A stretch of DNA of 64,000 bases from Streptomyces sp. SM10 (lineage in GTDB: Bacteria > Actinomycetota > Actinomycetes > Streptomycetales > Streptomycetaceae): the NCBI RefSeq assembly GCF_002910915.1, contig NZ_NEUF01000100.1:341-64340 (forward strand). Direction: 5' to 3'. Made by a program: the position numbers and the translations under genes. The stretch's first letter is position 1, and each line of letters starts with the position of its first letter. This document shows positions 51,333-61,228 of this stretch, piece by piece. Under the pieces are notes generated by a model. That model was not told where the DNA came from. It ran no database searches and saw only the letters and a list, made by a program, of their open reading frames with translations.

Positions 51333-51389
51333 ATGGGCGAGCTGAACGTGCACGATCGACCGACGACCCAGGCAGGTGGGCGGCGATGA
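51333..51389 (+). CDS. 18-codon upstream ORF coupled to glnR
   Basis: The ORF encodes [18 protein letters not shown] and ends in CGATGA, where its TGA overlaps the ATG of glnR. An AGGAGGA ribosome-binding site lies eight bases before its ATG; glnR itself has only a weak GGTGGG. Translation of glnR therefore probably depends on ribosomes that finish this ORF. It may act only as a coupling device; the peptide has no recognised function. Confidence 0.6.
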   Translation: MGELNVHDRPTTQAGGRR

Positions 51390-52189
51390 GTTCACTACTG
51401 CTGCTGACGAATGCCCTTCAACCGTCGACGGAGGTGCTCCCCGCCCTCGGTCTTCTGCTCCACAGTGTGCGGGTCGCCCCCGCCGAGGGCCCAGCCCTCG
51501 TCGACACCCCTGGTGCCGACGTCATTCTCATCGACGGCCGCCGGGATCTCCCCCAGGTGCGGTCGCTGTGCCAGCTGCTGCGGTCCACCGGGCCCGGCTG
51601 TCCGCTGATCCTCGTCGTGACGGAGGGCGGTCTGGCGGCCGTCACCGCCGACTGGGGCATCGACGACGTCCTGCTGGACACCGCGGGTCCCGCCGAGGTC
51701 GAGGCCCGGCTCCGGCTGGCCACCGGCCGCCAGCAGATCACCTCCGACGACTCCCCGATGGAGATCCGCAACGGCGATCTGTCGGTCGACGAGGCGACGT
51801 ACAGCGCGAAGCTCAAGGGCCGGGTCCTCGACCTGACCTTCAAGGAATTCGAACTGCTCAAGTACCTCGCGCAGCACCCCGGCCGGGTCTTCACCCGCGC
51901 CCAGCTGCTCCAGGAGGTCTGGGGCTACGACTACTTCGGCGGCACCCGCACGGTCGACGTCCACGTCCGGCGGCTCCGGGCCAAGCTCGGCCCCGAGCAC
52001 GAGTCGCTGATCGGCACCGTGCGCAACGTCGGCTACCGCTTCGTCACCCCCGAGAAGGTGGACCGGGCGGCCGAGGAGGCCAAGGCCAGGGCGGCCTCGA
52101 AGCCGGTGGCCGAGGGCCACACCCGTTCGGAGCAGTCGGCGGAGGCCGAGATCGTGGAAGAAGCCCCGGTCCGGCCTGCCAAGCGGTAG
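51386..52189 (+). CDS. glnR: global nitrogen regulator GlnR
   Basis: An orphan OmpR-type regulator of 267 residues that activates glnA, amtB, ure and other nitrogen genes. The atypical receiver domain starts [20 protein letters not shown] and has a single Asp at the phospho-acceptor position in [11 protein letters not shown] (D50) without the full acidic pocket, as in known GlnR. The C-terminal winged helix is complete ([45 protein letters not shown]). The tail after residue 220 is charged and variable. Confidence 0.94.
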   Translation: MSSLLLLTNALQPSTEVLPALGLLLHSVRVAPAEGPALVDTPGADVILIDGRRDLPQVRSLCQLLRSTGPGCPLILVVTEGGLAAVTADWGIDDVLLDTAGPAEVEARLRLATGRQQITSDDSPMEIRNGDLSVDEATYSAKLKGRVLDLTFKEFELLKYLAQHPGRVFTRAQLLQEVWGYDYFGGTRTVDVHVRRLRAKLGPEHESLIGTVRNVGYRFVTPEKVDRAAEEAKARAASKPVAEGHTRSEQSAEAEIVEEAPVRPAKR

Positions 52190-52213
52190 GTCGATCCGCG
52201 TAGACTGCCGCGC

Positions 52214-53257
52214 GTGGCCAAGGTGACGCGGGACGATGTGGCGAGACTGGCGGGGACCTCGACAGCGGTCGTCAGCTACGTCATCAACAACGGACCCAGG
52301 CCGGTCGCCCCGGCCACGCGCGAGCGGGTACTCACCGCGATCAAGGAGCTGGGCTACCGGCCCGACCGGGTCGCGCAGGCGATGGCGTCGCGGCGCACGG
52401 ACCTCATAGGAATGATCGTGCCGGACGCCCGGCAGCCGTTCTTCGCGGAGATGGCGCACGCGGTCGAGCAGGCCGCCGCCGAACGCGGGAAAATGGTGCT
52501 CGTCGGCAACTCGGACTACCGCGACGAACGCGAGGTCCACTACCTGCGGGCCTTCCTCGGCATGCGGGTCTCCGGGCTGATCCTGGTGAGCCAGGGCCCC
52601 AGCGAGCGCGCGGCGGCGGAGATCGAGGCGTGGGACGCCCGTGTCGTCCTGCTGCACGAGCGCCCCGAGGCCATCGACGACGTCGCGGTCGTCACCGACG
52701 ACATCGGCGGCGCCCAGCTCGCCACCCGCCACCTCCTGGAGCACGGCAACGCCTACGTGGCGTGCCTCGGCGGCATGGAGTCGACCCCCGTGGTCGGTGA
52801 CCCGGTCGCCGACCACATCGAGGGCTGGCGCCGCGCGATGCACGAGGCCGGACGTTCGACCGACGGCCGGCTCTTCCACGCCCCGTACAACCGTTACGAC
52901 GCCTACCAGGTGGCCCTGAAGCTCCTCGCCGGCCCCGACCGGCCCCCGGCGATCTTCTGCTCGACCGACGACCAGGCCATCGGTGTGCTGCGGGCCGCGC
53001 GTGAGCTGCGGATCGACGTGCCCGGCGAGCTCGCGGTGGCCGGTTTCGACGACGTCAAGGAAGCGGGGCTGACCGACCCGCCGCTGACGACGGTCTTCTC
53101 GGACCGTCCGGCGATGGCCCGGGCGGCCGTGGACCTCGTACTCGACGACTCGCTGCGGGTCTCGGGGTCCCGGCGCGAGCGGCTCAAGCAGTTCCCGTCC
53201 GCGCTGGTGGTACGCCGGTCGTGCGGCTGCGGGGAACCGACGGTCACCGCGCGGTAG
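52214..53257 (+). CDS. LacI-family transcriptional regulator
   Basis: A 347-residue regulator. The N-terminal HTH is [52 protein letters not shown]. The periplasmic-binding-protein-like domain follows ([42 protein letters not shown]). It ends in [11 protein letters not shown] start 52214, 24 bases after glnR on the same strand. The effector is probably a sugar but cannot be named. Confidence 0.92.
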   Translation: MAKVTRDDVARLAGTSTAVVSYVINNGPRPVAPATRERVLTAIKELGYRPDRVAQAMASRRTDLIGMIVPDARQPFFAEMAHAVEQAAAERGKMVLVGNSDYRDEREVHYLRAFLGMRVSGLILVSQGPSERAAAEIEAWDARVVLLHERPEAIDDVAVVTDDIGGAQLATRHLLEHGNAYVACLGGMESTPVVGDPVADHIEGWRRAMHEAGRSTDGRLFHAPYNRYDAYQVALKLLAGPDRPPAIFCSTDDQAIGVLRAARELRIDVPGELAVAGFDDVKEAGLTDPPLTTVFSDRPAMARAAVDLVLDDSLRVSGSRRERLKQFPSALVVRRSCGCGEPTVTAR

Positions 53258-53351
53258 CGGGGCGCTTCCTTATATCGGGCATACGCGGTTCTGCCGGGCT
53301 TCTCAGCGTGCGCTCAGGCTGCTCTCATGTTCGCTGTCCACTCTCGGGGAC

Positions 53352-54548
53352 ATGACCGACAGCCACCGCCCGAGCGGCGAGTACCCGATGCCCCCCTCGC
53401 ACGACAACGGTTCGTACGGCGAATCAGCCTCGTACGGCGAAGGCGCCTACGGCAGCACGCCGCAGGGCGGCTCCCCGTACGGCAGCGCGCCGCAGGGGAG
53501 CGCTTCGTACGGTGGTGGCGAGGCGGCCTACCCGCCGCCGCCGGCGTACGAGCCCCAGCAGCCGGCCTCCGGGACGCCTGCCGCCGCGTACGCCTGGCCG
53601 GCTCCGGCGCCCGAGCCCCTCCCGTCAGCAGACGCCCCGAAGCCCGAGCGCCGGGTCAAGCGGCCCCTCGCCCTCCTGGTGGCCGTGGCGATCGCCGCCG
53701 CGGCGATCGGCGGCGGCACCGCGACCCTCATCGGCGAACTCGCCGGCGGTGACTCCGCCACCTCCGGCTCCGGCGGCTCCGTCAGCGGTACCACCGTCTC
53801 GCAGAGCAGCGCCGGCACCGTCTCCGGTGTGGCGGCGGCGGCGTCACCGGCCATCGTCGAGATCGGTGCGACGTCGTCGGCGGGCGACGCCACCGGCTCC
53901 GGAGTCGTCATCACGGCGGACGGCGAGATCGTCACCAACAACCACGTCGTCTCCGGCGCCTCCCAGATCAAGGTCACCCTCAGCACCGGCAAGACCTACA
54001 CCGCCGACGTCGTCGGCACGGACCCCGACAAGGACCTGGCGCTCATCAAGCTCCAGGGTGCGAGCGGCCTGAAGACGGCCTCGCTCGGCGACTCGTCCTC
54101 GGTGAAGGTCGGCGAGGAGGTCGTGGCGATCGGCTCTCCCGAGGGCCTCACCGGCACCGTCACCAGCGGCATCATCTCGGCGCTGGACCGCGACGTCACG
54201 GTCGCCAAGGAGGACCAGCAGGAACAACAGCAGCAGCAGCAGCGACAGGGCGACCAGAACTGGCCGTTCGAGTTCGGCGGCCGGCAGTTCAACGGCGACA
54301 CCGGCTCCTCCAAGACGACGTACAAGGCACTGCAGACCGACGCCTCGCTCAACCCCGGCAACTCCGGCGGCGCCCTCATCAACATGAACGGCGAGATCAT
54401 CGGCATCAACTCCGCGATGTACTCCCCCAGTTCAGCCAGCTCCTCGGGCAGCTCGGAGGCGGCGGGCAGCGTGGGCCTCGGCTTCGCCATCCCGATCGAC
54501 ACCGTCAAGGCCGACCTGGACACCCTGCGCGCCGGCAACGGCTCCTGA
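53352..54548 (+). CDS. membrane-anchored HtrA-like serine protease without PDZ domain
   Basis: A 398-residue trypsin-like protease. A Gly/Ser/Tyr/Pro-rich cytoplasmic part (residues 1-100) precedes one membrane segment (LALLVAVAIAAAAIGGGTA). The protease domain holds the triad His198 (VTNNHVV), Asp228 (DPDKDLALIKL) and Ser338 (NPGNSGGALI). A Gln/Asp-rich loop (EQQQQQQRQGDQ) is inserted before the Ser. Unlike HtrA/DegP it stops after the protease domain and has no PDZ. It is followed by a two-component system that may respond to the same envelope stress. Confidence 0.93.
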   Translation: MTDSHRPSGEYPMPPSHDNGSYGESASYGEGAYGSTPQGGSPYGSAPQGSASYGGGEAAYPPPPAYEPQQPASGTPAAAYAWPAPAPEPLPSADAPKPERRVKRPLALLVAVAIAAAAIGGGTATLIGELAGGDSATSGSGGSVSGTTVSQSSAGTVSGVAAAASPAIVEIGATSSAGDATGSGVVITADGEIVTNNHVVSGASQIKVTLSTGKTYTADVVGTDPDKDLALIKLQGASGLKTASLGDSSSVKVGEEVVAIGSPEGLTGTVTSGIISALDRDVTVAKEDQQEQQQQQQRQGDQNWPFEFGGRQFNGDTGSSKTTYKALQTDASLNPGNSGGALINMNGEIIGINSAMYSPSSASSSGSSEAAGSVGLGFAIPIDTVKADLDTLRAGNGS

Positions 54549-54561
54549 CGAGGAGGGCCCC

Positions 54562-54735
54562 ATGAACCCTGACACCACCACGGACACCGGCCCCTCCGGA
54601 CCGGCCCTGCCCCTCGCCCTGGTCACCGAGCCGGCCGCCTCGGCCCCCGCCACGCCCCGTCCGGCCGAGATCCGCAGCGGCGACAGCCGCAAGCGCCGTG
54701 GAGCGCGACGCCGTACGGCGGCCGTGCGAGGCTGA
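54562..54735 (+). CDS. 57-residue basic peptide
   Basis: The ORF begins [20 protein letters not shown] and ends in an Arg-rich stretch ([18 protein letters not shown]). A GAGGAGGG ribosome-binding site lies six bases before the ATG, and codon use fits the genome. It lies 13 bases after the protease gene and 46 before the response regulator, so it is inside their operon. No family recognised. It may bind nucleic acid, but that is only suggested by charge. Confidence 0.5.
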   Translation: MNPDTTTDTGPSGPALPLALVTEPAASAPATPRPAEIRSGDSRKRRGARRRTAAVRG

Positions 54736-54781
54736 GAACCCAGCACGCAGCACCCGGTACGAAGGAAGAGGACGAGAAGCG

Positions 54782-55513
54782 ATGAGCCCCGCCGAAGACG
54801 ATCCGCAGCGTGTCCTGATCGTCGACGACGAGCCCGCCGTGCGCGAGGCCCTGCAGCGCAGCCTCGCCTTCGAGGGGTACGGGACCGAGGTGGCGGTGGA
54901 CGGCTACGACGCCCTCGCGAAGACCGAGGCGTACGCCCCCGACCTGATCGTCCTGGACATCCAGATGCCCCGCATGGACGGCCTCACGGCCGCCCGGCGC
55001 ATCCGGTCCACCGGGGCGACCACGCCGATCCTGATGCTCACCGCCCGCGACACCGTCGGCGACCGGGTCACCGGCCTCGACGCCGGAGCCGACGACTACC
55101 TCGTCAAGCCCTTCGAGCTGGACGAGCTCTTCGCCCGTATCCGCGCCCTGCTGCGCCGCAGCTCCTACGCGGTCGCGGCGGGCGCCGACGTCCCCGACGA
55201 CGACGTGCTGTCCTTCGCCGACCTGCGCATGGACCTCAGCACCCGCGAGGTCACCCGGGGCACCCGCCGGGTGGAGCTCACCCGCACCGAGTTCACCCTC
55301 CTGGAGATGTTCCTGGCCCACCCGAGGCAGGTGCTGACCCGGGAGCAGATCCTCAAGGCCGTCTGGGGCTTCGACTTCGAACCCAGCTCCAACTCCCTGG
55401 ACGTGTACGTGATGTACCTGCGCCGCAAGACCGAGGCGGGCGGCGAGCCGCGCCTCGTCCACACGGTGCGGGGCGTCGGCTACGCCCTGCGCTCCGGCGG
55501 CGGTGACGGGTGA
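54782..55513 (+). CDS. OmpR-family response regulator
   Basis: A 243-residue response regulator of the MprA/MtrA class. The receiver domain has [10 protein letters not shown], the phospho-acceptor in [14 protein letters not shown] and VKPFELDEL. The winged helix has [26 protein letters not shown] and [17 protein letters not shown]. It starts at ATG 54782 (GAAGAGGACGAG before it) and overlaps the kinase gene by four bases. Together with the upstream protease this looks like an envelope-stress module. Confidence 0.94.
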   Translation: MSPAEDDPQRVLIVDDEPAVREALQRSLAFEGYGTEVAVDGYDALAKTEAYAPDLIVLDIQMPRMDGLTAARRIRSTGATTPILMLTARDTVGDRVTGLDAGADDYLVKPFELDELFARIRALLRRSSYAVAAGADVPDDDVLSFADLRMDLSTREVTRGTRRVELTRTEFTLLEMFLAHPRQVLTREQILKAVWGFDFEPSSNSLDVYVMYLRRKTEAGGEPRLVHTVRGVGYALRSGGGDG

Positions 55514-56922
55514 CCGGCCTCCCCCGCCGACTCCGCGCCCTGCCGCTCCGCTCCCGCCTCGCCCTGCTGGTCGCGACGGCGGTCGCGGTGGCGGTGGCGG
55601 CGGTGGCGGCGGCTTGCTGGCTGACCACGAAGGACCGGCTCACCGAGCAACTCGACACGACACTCAGCCAGGTCAAGCCCAACGGAGACACGATCCGGCT
55701 GCTCCAGCTGGGCTGCTCCGGCCAGCTGCCGGACGACCTTCGCCTGCTGCCGACGCCGTACACGATCCAACTGGTGTCGGCGACGGGCACGGACCCCTGC
55801 ACCCAGCCGGAGAAGACGGCCATCCCTGTACAAACTCAGGACCGCGCCGTCGCCGCCGGACTGCGTGAGAGCGCTGTGCACACCACCGAGGCCGAGGACG
55901 GTACCGAGATGCGCGTCTACACCTCGGCCGCCCGGACACCTGGAGGACAGGCCGGAGTCGCCGTCTCCGTGGCGATGCCGATGGACCAGGTCACCGATCC
56001 GCTCAACGAACTCGCGCTGGTCCTCCTCCTGGTCTCGGGCATCGGCGTCCTCGGCGCGGGTGCGGCGGGTCTGTGGATCGCCCGTACCGGTCTGCGCCCC
56101 GTCGACGACCTCGCGCACGCCGTCGCCCACGTGGCCGAGACCGAGGACCTCACCATCCGCATCCCCGCCGAGGGCGAGGACGAGATCGCCCGGCTCTCCC
56201 GCTCCTTCAACTCCATGACCAGCTCCCTGGCCATCTCCCGCGACCGTCAGTCGCAGCTCATCGCGGACGCCGGGCACGAACTGCGCACCCCGCTCACCTC
56301 GCTCCGCACGAACATCGAACTGCTCGCCCGCAGCGACGACACGGGCCGGGCGATCCCGCCCGACGACCGCAAGGCACTGATGTCGTCGGTCAAGGCGCAG
56401 ATGACGGAGCTGGCCGCCCTGATCGGCGACCTCCAGGAGCTGTCGCGCCCCGACGCCACCCAGCCGGGCCCCCTCCAGGTGGTCGCGCTGCACGACGTCG
56501 CCCGTGCCGCCCTCCAGCGCGCCAGGTTGCGCGGCCCCGAGCTGACCATCAACGCCGAGCTGGCCCCCTGGTACGTACGCGCGGAACCGGCTGCCCTGGA
56601 GCGGGCGATCGTCAACGTCCTGGACAACGCCGTGAAGTTCAGCCCGGCCCGCGGGACGATCGACGTCTCCCTGCACCGCGGCGAGCTGACCGTACGGGAC
56701 CACGGTCCCGGCATCCCCGCCGAGGACCTCCCGCACGTCTTCGACCGCTTCTGGCGCTCCCCCTCGGCCCGCCAGCTCCCCGGCTCGGGCCTCGGCCTCT
56801 CCATCGTGGCCCGCACGGTCCAGCAGGCCGGCGGCGACATCGCTCTGACCCCGGCGGACGGCGGCGGCACGGTCGCCTCGATCCGGCTCCCGGGGGCCCC
56901 GACACCGCCACCGGGGGTGTGA
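55510..56922 (+). CDS. sensor histidine kinase, partner of the preceding regulator
   Basis: A 470-residue kinase. Two membrane segments (about residues 16-38 and 155-180) flank an outside sensor domain with two Cys (LGCSGQ, DPCTQ) that may form a disulfide. HAMP follows ([28 protein letters not shown]). The phospho-acceptor His is in [22 protein letters not shown]; the ATP-binding domain has [33 protein letters not shown] and [12 protein letters not shown]. It overlaps the response regulator by four bases. Confidence 0.94.
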   Translation: MTGLPRRLRALPLRSRLALLVATAVAVAVAAVAAACWLTTKDRLTEQLDTTLSQVKPNGDTIRLLQLGCSGQLPDDLRLLPTPYTIQLVSATGTDPCTQPEKTAIPVQTQDRAVAAGLRESAVHTTEAEDGTEMRVYTSAARTPGGQAGVAVSVAMPMDQVTDPLNELALVLLLVSGIGVLGAGAAGLWIARTGLRPVDDLAHAVAHVAETEDLTIRIPAEGEDEIARLSRSFNSMTSSLAISRDRQSQLIADAGHELRTPLTSLRTNIELLARSDDTGRAIPPDDRKALMSSVKAQMTELAALIGDLQELSRPDATQPGPLQVVALHDVARAALQRARLRGPELTINAELAPWYVRAEPAALERAIVNVLDNAVKFSPARGTIDVSLHRGELTVRDHGPGIPAEDLPHVFDRFWRSPSARQLPGSGLGLSIVARTVQQAGGDIALTPADGGGTVASIRLPGAPTPPPGV

Positions 56923-57253
56923 GCAGGGCCAGAAGCGACGGAGCTCCACAGAAGATGCCTGTCACCGCCGGACACACCAACATCGCGACCGAACTCAAGG
57001 GCGGCTTTCTGGGTACCGCTTGGATTCGGGAAGGCTGTGGAAACGCACCCACCGATCGGGGTGAGCGTGCCGCAGCTGAAGATCCCCCGGCGGGGCGGGC
57101 CATCGCTGTTCCCACAGCGCCGCCAGCGCATCCAGATCCGGAGCCGGCCGAGAAGACGATTCGCTCATCGGTCCACGGTCGGCCGTCCGTACGACTCCGA
57201 CAACTGCTTTTACCTCGCACGTCCGACCCGGCAGCCTCCTGAGTGGCGCCCGC
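56923..57253. other. intergenic DNA between convergent genes
   Basis: These 331 bases lie between the 3' ends of the kinase and DUF397 genes. No frame has gene-like codon bias with a start site. A stretch near 56980-57060 is less GC-rich. I see no clear terminator hairpin. Confidence 0.4.
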
Positions 57254-57448
57254 TCAGGCCAGGTCGTCGAACTCGCCCTCCTTGGCCCCGCCGAGGAAGG
57301 CCCGCAGCTTGGCGCGGGTGGTACGTACGACCACGTCCGGGTGGTCGCTCTCGCGCAGCAGTATCTCGCCTTCGTGTTCGGCGAGTTCGAGGCAGTCCGA
57401 ACCCTCGGCGTTCGAGGACTTCGAGGACTTGTGCCACTGAATTTCCAT
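57254..57448 (-). CDS. DUF397 protein
   Basis: A 64-residue acidic protein with the DUF397 blocks: IQWHKSSKSSNAEGSDCLELAEHEGEILLRESDHPDVVVRTT, then LRAFLGGAKEGEFD. Such proteins occur in Streptomyces next to an XRE regulator with DUF5753 (the bldB/whiJ-like system) and may act as its partner or antagonist. The start is ATG 57448; ATG 57457 is also in frame. It follows the XRE gene by 13 bases. Confidence 0.93.
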   Translation of the reverse strand: MEIQWHKSSKSSNAEGSDCLELAEHEGEILLRESDHPDVVVRTTRAKLRAFLGGAKEGEFDDLA

Positions 57449-57461
57449 GATCCTCATGCCT

Positions 57462-58313
57462 TCATGCTTGTTGTGCGATCTTCAGGATGAAGTCCCTCGA
57501 CCCCGCTGGGTCGAGGGACCGCTCCTCGGTCCGGTCCAGAGCGACGCGCCAGTTCGTCAGGCTCGTTTCGGCGTCCAGGAAGGACGAGCCGGTCGCGGTG
57601 TCCACCTGCACGGTGTCGAGCTGCGGAACGGCTCCGCACACGTAGTGCGCCGAACTGCTGGCGAACGGGAAGCCGCCGGCAGCAAAGGGAATCACCCTGA
57701 TGGTGACGTTGCCACGGTCGGATTCGGCCAGGAGGTGGGCAAGTTGGCCTCGCGCGACGTCCACGCTTCCGTAGGTCATCCGCAACGCCGCCTCGTGGAT
57801 CAGGAACGTGCAGTCGGGCGGGTCCGCCCGGTCGAGGACATCGCGACGTTGCAACCGATGTGACAGGAGACGCCGCTGGCGCGCCGGACTCGGTGGCGGG
57901 ACGCTTTCGGAGAAGACGCTGCGCGCATAGTCCTCGGTCTGCAACAGCCCCGGCATATACATGACCTGCACGGACCGGATGGCAGCAGCGTGATGCTCCA
58001 GCTCGGCGAGATCGAGGGCGTCGTTCGCCAGGTCCCCCCGGTAGTGCTCCCACCATCCGCTCACACGCTCTCCGGCCATTGCGGCGAGCGCGTCGACGTA
58101 CGCCACGTCGGGGCACTCGTAGTGGTCGGCCCACGCGCGCACCCGCTGAGGACTCACACCGAACCGCCCGGACTCCGTGTTGCTGACGGTGGTGCGGTCC
58201 GCCCCCAGCCGCTCGGCAGCCTGGGCGAGCGTCATACCCGCGTGCTCCCTCAGCCTGCGCAGTTCGGAGCCGAGTCGGCGCTGCCGCACCGTGAGCACCT
58301 TCCTTGGCGGCAC
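57462..58313 (-). CDS. XRE regulator with DUF5753 domain (WhiJ-like)
   Basis: A 283-residue regulator. The HTH is RLGSELRRLREHAGMTLAQAAERLGADRTTVSNTESGRFGVSPQRVRAW. The C-terminal DUF5753 part has VMYMPGLLQTEDYARSVF and ESDRGNVTIRVIPFAAGGFPFASSSAHYV. GTG 58313 is preferred as start because GGAAGGGAG lies just before it. It pairs with DUF397 downstream and a divergent anti-sigma-like ATPase, the usual arrangement of these developmental or antibiotic-control modules. Confidence 0.92.
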   Translation of the reverse strand: MPPRKVLTVRQRRLGSELRRLREHAGMTLAQAAERLGADRTTVSNTESGRFGVSPQRVRAWADHYECPDVAYVDALAAMAGERVSGWWEHYRGDLANDALDLAELEHHAAAIRSVQVMYMPGLLQTEDYARSVFSESVPPPSPARQRRLLSHRLQRRDVLDRADPPDCTFLIHEAALRMTYGSVDVARGQLAHLLAESDRGNVTIRVIPFAAGGFPFASSSAHYVCGAVPQLDTVQVDTATGSSFLDAETSLTNWRVALDRTEERSLDPAGSRDFILKIAQQA

Positions 58314-58545
58314 AGGATCTCCCTTCCGTCGAATCCCAGTCTGGCCGTACCTCAACCACTGGGCGCTCGTTACCCAGAACATCGAGGCGTATCACTAGTT
58401 ATGCGATGCAGGTACCTGAATTAGGGATCTCCCTCGCTTCGCACCGGCCCTCGACGTACGGCCACAGGTGCGCCCCCGTACGGGCGCACCACCACGGTCA
58501 ACGAGCAACGCGCCCGTTCGGATCGCACCACGTGGGGAGAACGAC

Positions 58546-59007
58546 ATGACCAGCGCCAGCACCACCGCACCCTCCGCATCACCGCACTGTCAGGACGGCG
58601 AGGACTACCGGCTCTCCCTGCCCAACACCGCGCGTTCCGCCGGGATCGCACGGCACTTCGTCACCTCGCTGCTCACCGGCACCGCGCACAGCGCAATCGT
58701 CGACGACGCCCGGCTCTGCGTCACCGAGGTCGTCGCCAACGCCCACCGCCACACCCGTACGTCACTGATCCGCGTCCATGTGGCGGTCGGCCCGGAACAG
58801 GTGACCGTCTCCGTCGCCGACGACACCCCCTGGACCGTGCCCGCGCCCGGCGGGCTCCGCACCGGCCCCGCGCAGGAGTGCGGGCGCGGGCTGATCCTCC
58901 TCGAAGCGCTCGCCTCGGCGTGGGGGTCGGACGTCTGCGGGTGCTGTACCCCCAGCCACAAGGCCGTGTGGTTCACGCTCGCCGCTGACGCGCGGGGCGC
59001 CGCGTAG
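58546..59007 (+). CDS. anti-sigma-type ATP-binding protein (HATPase, RsbW-like)
   Basis: A 153-residue GHKL ATPase. It has the N-box LCVTEVVANAHRHTRTSLIRVHVAVG and G-boxes VSVADDTPWTVP and GRGLILLEALASAWG. Such short proteins act as serine kinases or anti-sigma factors, or as partners of XRE/DUF397. Two adjacent Cys (CGCCTPS) near residue 130 are a common feature of the Streptomyces group and may be redox-active. It is divergent from the XRE gene. GGGGAGA precedes the ATG. Confidence 0.9.
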   Translation: MTSASTTAPSASPHCQDGEDYRLSLPNTARSAGIARHFVTSLLTGTAHSAIVDDARLCVTEVVANAHRHTRTSLIRVHVAVGPEQVTVSVADDTPWTVPAPGGLRTGPAQECGRGLILLEALASAWGSDVCGCCTPSHKAVWFTLAADARGAA

Positions 59008-59107
59008 CGCGCGGCCCGCGCGCCCGTACGGCGGTGCAGGCCTGACCGCCCGCCGTGATCTCCCAGGCAGGCCGGACAGCCGGCCCGCCCCACCCCTACG
59101 GACCCTC

Positions 59108-60304
59108 ATGCGCCGCACCACCGGCGCGGCTTCGCGCTGCGCTCCTCCGCCATGCCCTGATCCGGCATGGGCCCCCGTTTCCCGTACCTCGCAGGAGGTC
59201 GGCTCGACCTCGGCCCGCCGCGCCCGCCCCCGCACGTGGCTGCGCGCCGTGACCTGGCTGGTGGGGGCGGGCCTTCATCCGCGCGCGGGCGGAACCACAC
59301 TCGCCGTGGCCCGGGACCTCGCGGCGCGCATGGACCACCGACTGGGATTCGTCCTCTACGACCTCGAAGGCACCGCCTCCCGGTGCGGAGTGTCGACGGC
59401 GACGGTGAAGCGCCATGTCCGGGTCCTGCGGGAGCTGGGCGCGCTGGCGTGGCAGCGGCACGGCTCGAAGAGGAACCTCCGGCTCCCGGGGCGCGCGTAC
59501 ACGGCTACCGCGACGATCTACGCGGCGACGATCCCGGCCGCGTACGACGCCGCGATGGGGCACCGGCTCGACGGCACCGGCTACGGCGCACGGCTGCTCG
59601 GGGTGACGGACGAGGGCCGGATGCTCGCGGTCCGCGCCTCCCCACACCCTGTGGGCAACCGGCGTCCGGGCGCGGTCCGGCCCGCACCGCGTGCACCCCA
59701 TTCTCTCGGGTCCCACCACGATGTGCCTCCTGCTGACCTTGACGGTGGGATCAACTACACCCCGCGGGCGAACCGCAGCACCAGGAGGGTCAGGAAGGGC
59801 ACGGGCCCGTCCCTCCGGAGCCCGTGGCAGGTGGCCCGCGACATCGGGATCGCGCGGCAGGTCCGGCCGCTCGTCAGCTGGACCCAGCGGGAGGGACTGC
59901 GCCGACTGGGCTTCGCCCTGCGCCCGTTGATCGACCGGGGCCTGGCGGCCCACGACATCGCCGCCGAACTCGTCGGCATGGCCCTCGACCGGCGTCCCGC
60001 ACGACCGGCGGCGTACATCACCGCCGCCCTCGCCCGGGACCGGAGGGCACAGGCGGCCCCCCGGCCGGACGAGGAACTCACGGCCGACCCCGCCGCCCAC
60101 CGGGAGTGGCAGCGGTGGCTGCACAGCCGGCCGGCAGAAACCTCCGGGCGTACGGACGACGACCGCCGCCACGCCCGGCTCTACGCGTGGGACCGGTGGC
60201 CCGAGGTGGCCGCCCACTACGGCGACGACCCCGACGACGCCCTGGACCTCTACGGCACCCGACTGTGCGCCTACGCCGTCAAGCAGGCCGCACGCGCCGC
60301 CTGA
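59108..60304 (+). CDS. winged-helix DNA-binding protein of unknown function
   Basis: A 398-residue Arg-rich protein. Residues 40-160 contain LRAVTWLVGAGLHPRAGGTTLAVARDLAARMDHRLGFVLYDLEGTASRCGVSTATVKRHVRVLRELGALAW, a winged-helix domain; the Streptomyces group is frequent but I know no proven role. A proline/arginine-rich spacer follows (about 200-240). The last 150 residues are helical (RRLGFALRPLIDRGLAAHDIAAELVGMAL) like helix-rich regions in plasmid replication or transfer proteins. ATG 59108; a later start is possible. Confidence 0.7.
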   Translation: MRRTTGAASRCAPPPCPDPAWAPVSRTSQEVGSTSARRARPRTWLRAVTWLVGAGLHPRAGGTTLAVARDLAARMDHRLGFVLYDLEGTASRCGVSTATVKRHVRVLRELGALAWQRHGSKRNLRLPGRAYTATATIYAATIPAAYDAAMGHRLDGTGYGARLLGVTDEGRMLAVRASPHPVGNRRPGAVRPAPRAPHSLGSHHDVPPADLDGGINYTPRANRSTRRVRKGTGPSLRSPWQVARDIGIARQVRPLVSWTQREGLRRLGFALRPLIDRGLAAHDIAAELVGMALDRRPARPAAYITAALARDRRAQAAPRPDEELTADPAAHREWQRWLHSRPAETSGRTDDDRRHARLYAWDRWPEVAAHYGDDPDDALDLYGTRLCAYAVKQAARAA

Positions 60305-60334
60305 CGCCCCCGGGGAGTCCAGGACCGGCGCGCC

Positions 60335-61228
60335 TCAGCCCGCCGGATTGTGCCGGATCAGCGACTCGACCAGGCCGGAACGGGTCGCCGGATAGTCCAG
60401 CGGGACGATGCCGAGGCCGGTCCAGCCGGACGCCTCCGACCCGTCGATGAACGCGTGCACCTGCGGGTTGAGCCGGTCGGAGTTCCAGCGGGGCGGCAGC
60501 AGGGCGGCCGTGCTCACGTAGTTCATGAACAGCTTGCCGGGCTGCTGCGCGGCCTTGCGGAACTGCGCTTCGATCTTGGGATACTTGGCGAACGGCTCCG
60601 CCATGTAGTCGTCCTGGATGTCGAAGAGCGCGGAGTCGGCGTACCGGACGCCCGGCAGGCCCCCGTTGTCGGCGAGGAGTACGACCCTGCCCCGCGCGCC
60701 GCCCAGGTCCGGGAGCGTGGGATCGAGGCGGAGGAGGGAACGCCAGCCCTTGCCGTCGAGGTAGAGGTCGAAGATCCGCCGGAACGCGGCGTCGCTCTCC
60801 TCGGAGTACTCCTGCTTGAGCCGCATCAGCACCGTCTCCGAGGGGTGCCGGGCCAGGAAGTCCCGGCAGGCGCCCAGGACATCGTCGAAGTTCAGGTGCT
60901 GGTACGAGGCCCCGTGATGGATGGCGTACGCGTCGCCGCTGATCCGGCAGCGGATGTCGAGGAAGCGGATGCCGCTGTCGAGCTGCGCGGCGATCGTGGT
61001 GTTCTGGCACTCCGTCCAGGGGCCGCCGAAGCGCGCCCCCGAGTTGTGCGTGCCCGGGATCGTGAGGCGCCGCAGCGGGGTGGCGTCGGCGATGGCGCCC
61101 ATCCAGTCCTGGGTGCCTGCCGCTCTCGGTGCGGCGGCGCGGGCGGGCGTCGCACCGAGGGCGACTCCGGCGGCGGCGGCGAGTGCGCCGGTGAGGAAGG
61201 TGCGGCGTGTGGCGGTGTAGGGACTCAT
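60335..61228 (-). CDS. Tat-exported phosphatidylinositol-specific phospholipase C-like enzyme
   Basis: A 297-residue secreted enzyme. The N-terminus has the twin-arginine motif TRRTFLTGALAAAAGVALG and an ARAAA cleavage region. The PI-PLC X domain has the first catalytic His in LRRLTIPGTHNSGARFGG, LDSGIRFLDIRCR and the second His in YAIHHGASYQHLNFDDVL. The barrel then continues through MRLKQEYSEES and VVLLADNGG. Related bacterial enzymes cleave phosphatidylinositol to a cyclic phosphate. Monocistronic. Confidence 0.93.
   Translation of the reverse strand: MSPYTATRRTFLTGALAAAAGVALGATPARAAAPRAAGTQDWMGAIADATPLRRLTIPGTHNSGARFGGPWTECQNTTIAAQLDSGIRFLDIRCRISGDAYAIHHGASYQHLNFDDVLGACRDFLARHPSETVLMRLKQEYSEESDAAFRRIFDLYLDGKGWRSLLRLDPTLPDLGGARGRVVLLADNGGLPGVRYADSALFDIQDDYMAEPFAKYPKIEAQFRKAAQQPGKLFMNYVSTAALLPPRWNSDRLNPQVHAFIDGSEASGWTGLGIVPLDYPATRSGLVESLIRHNPAG

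Noticed and set aside
53400-53560. Repeats of tcgtacggc/ccgtacggc in the protease gene as a DNA repeat
   Set aside because: They encode the Gly/Ser/Tyr-rich disordered N-terminus and follow from codon bias.
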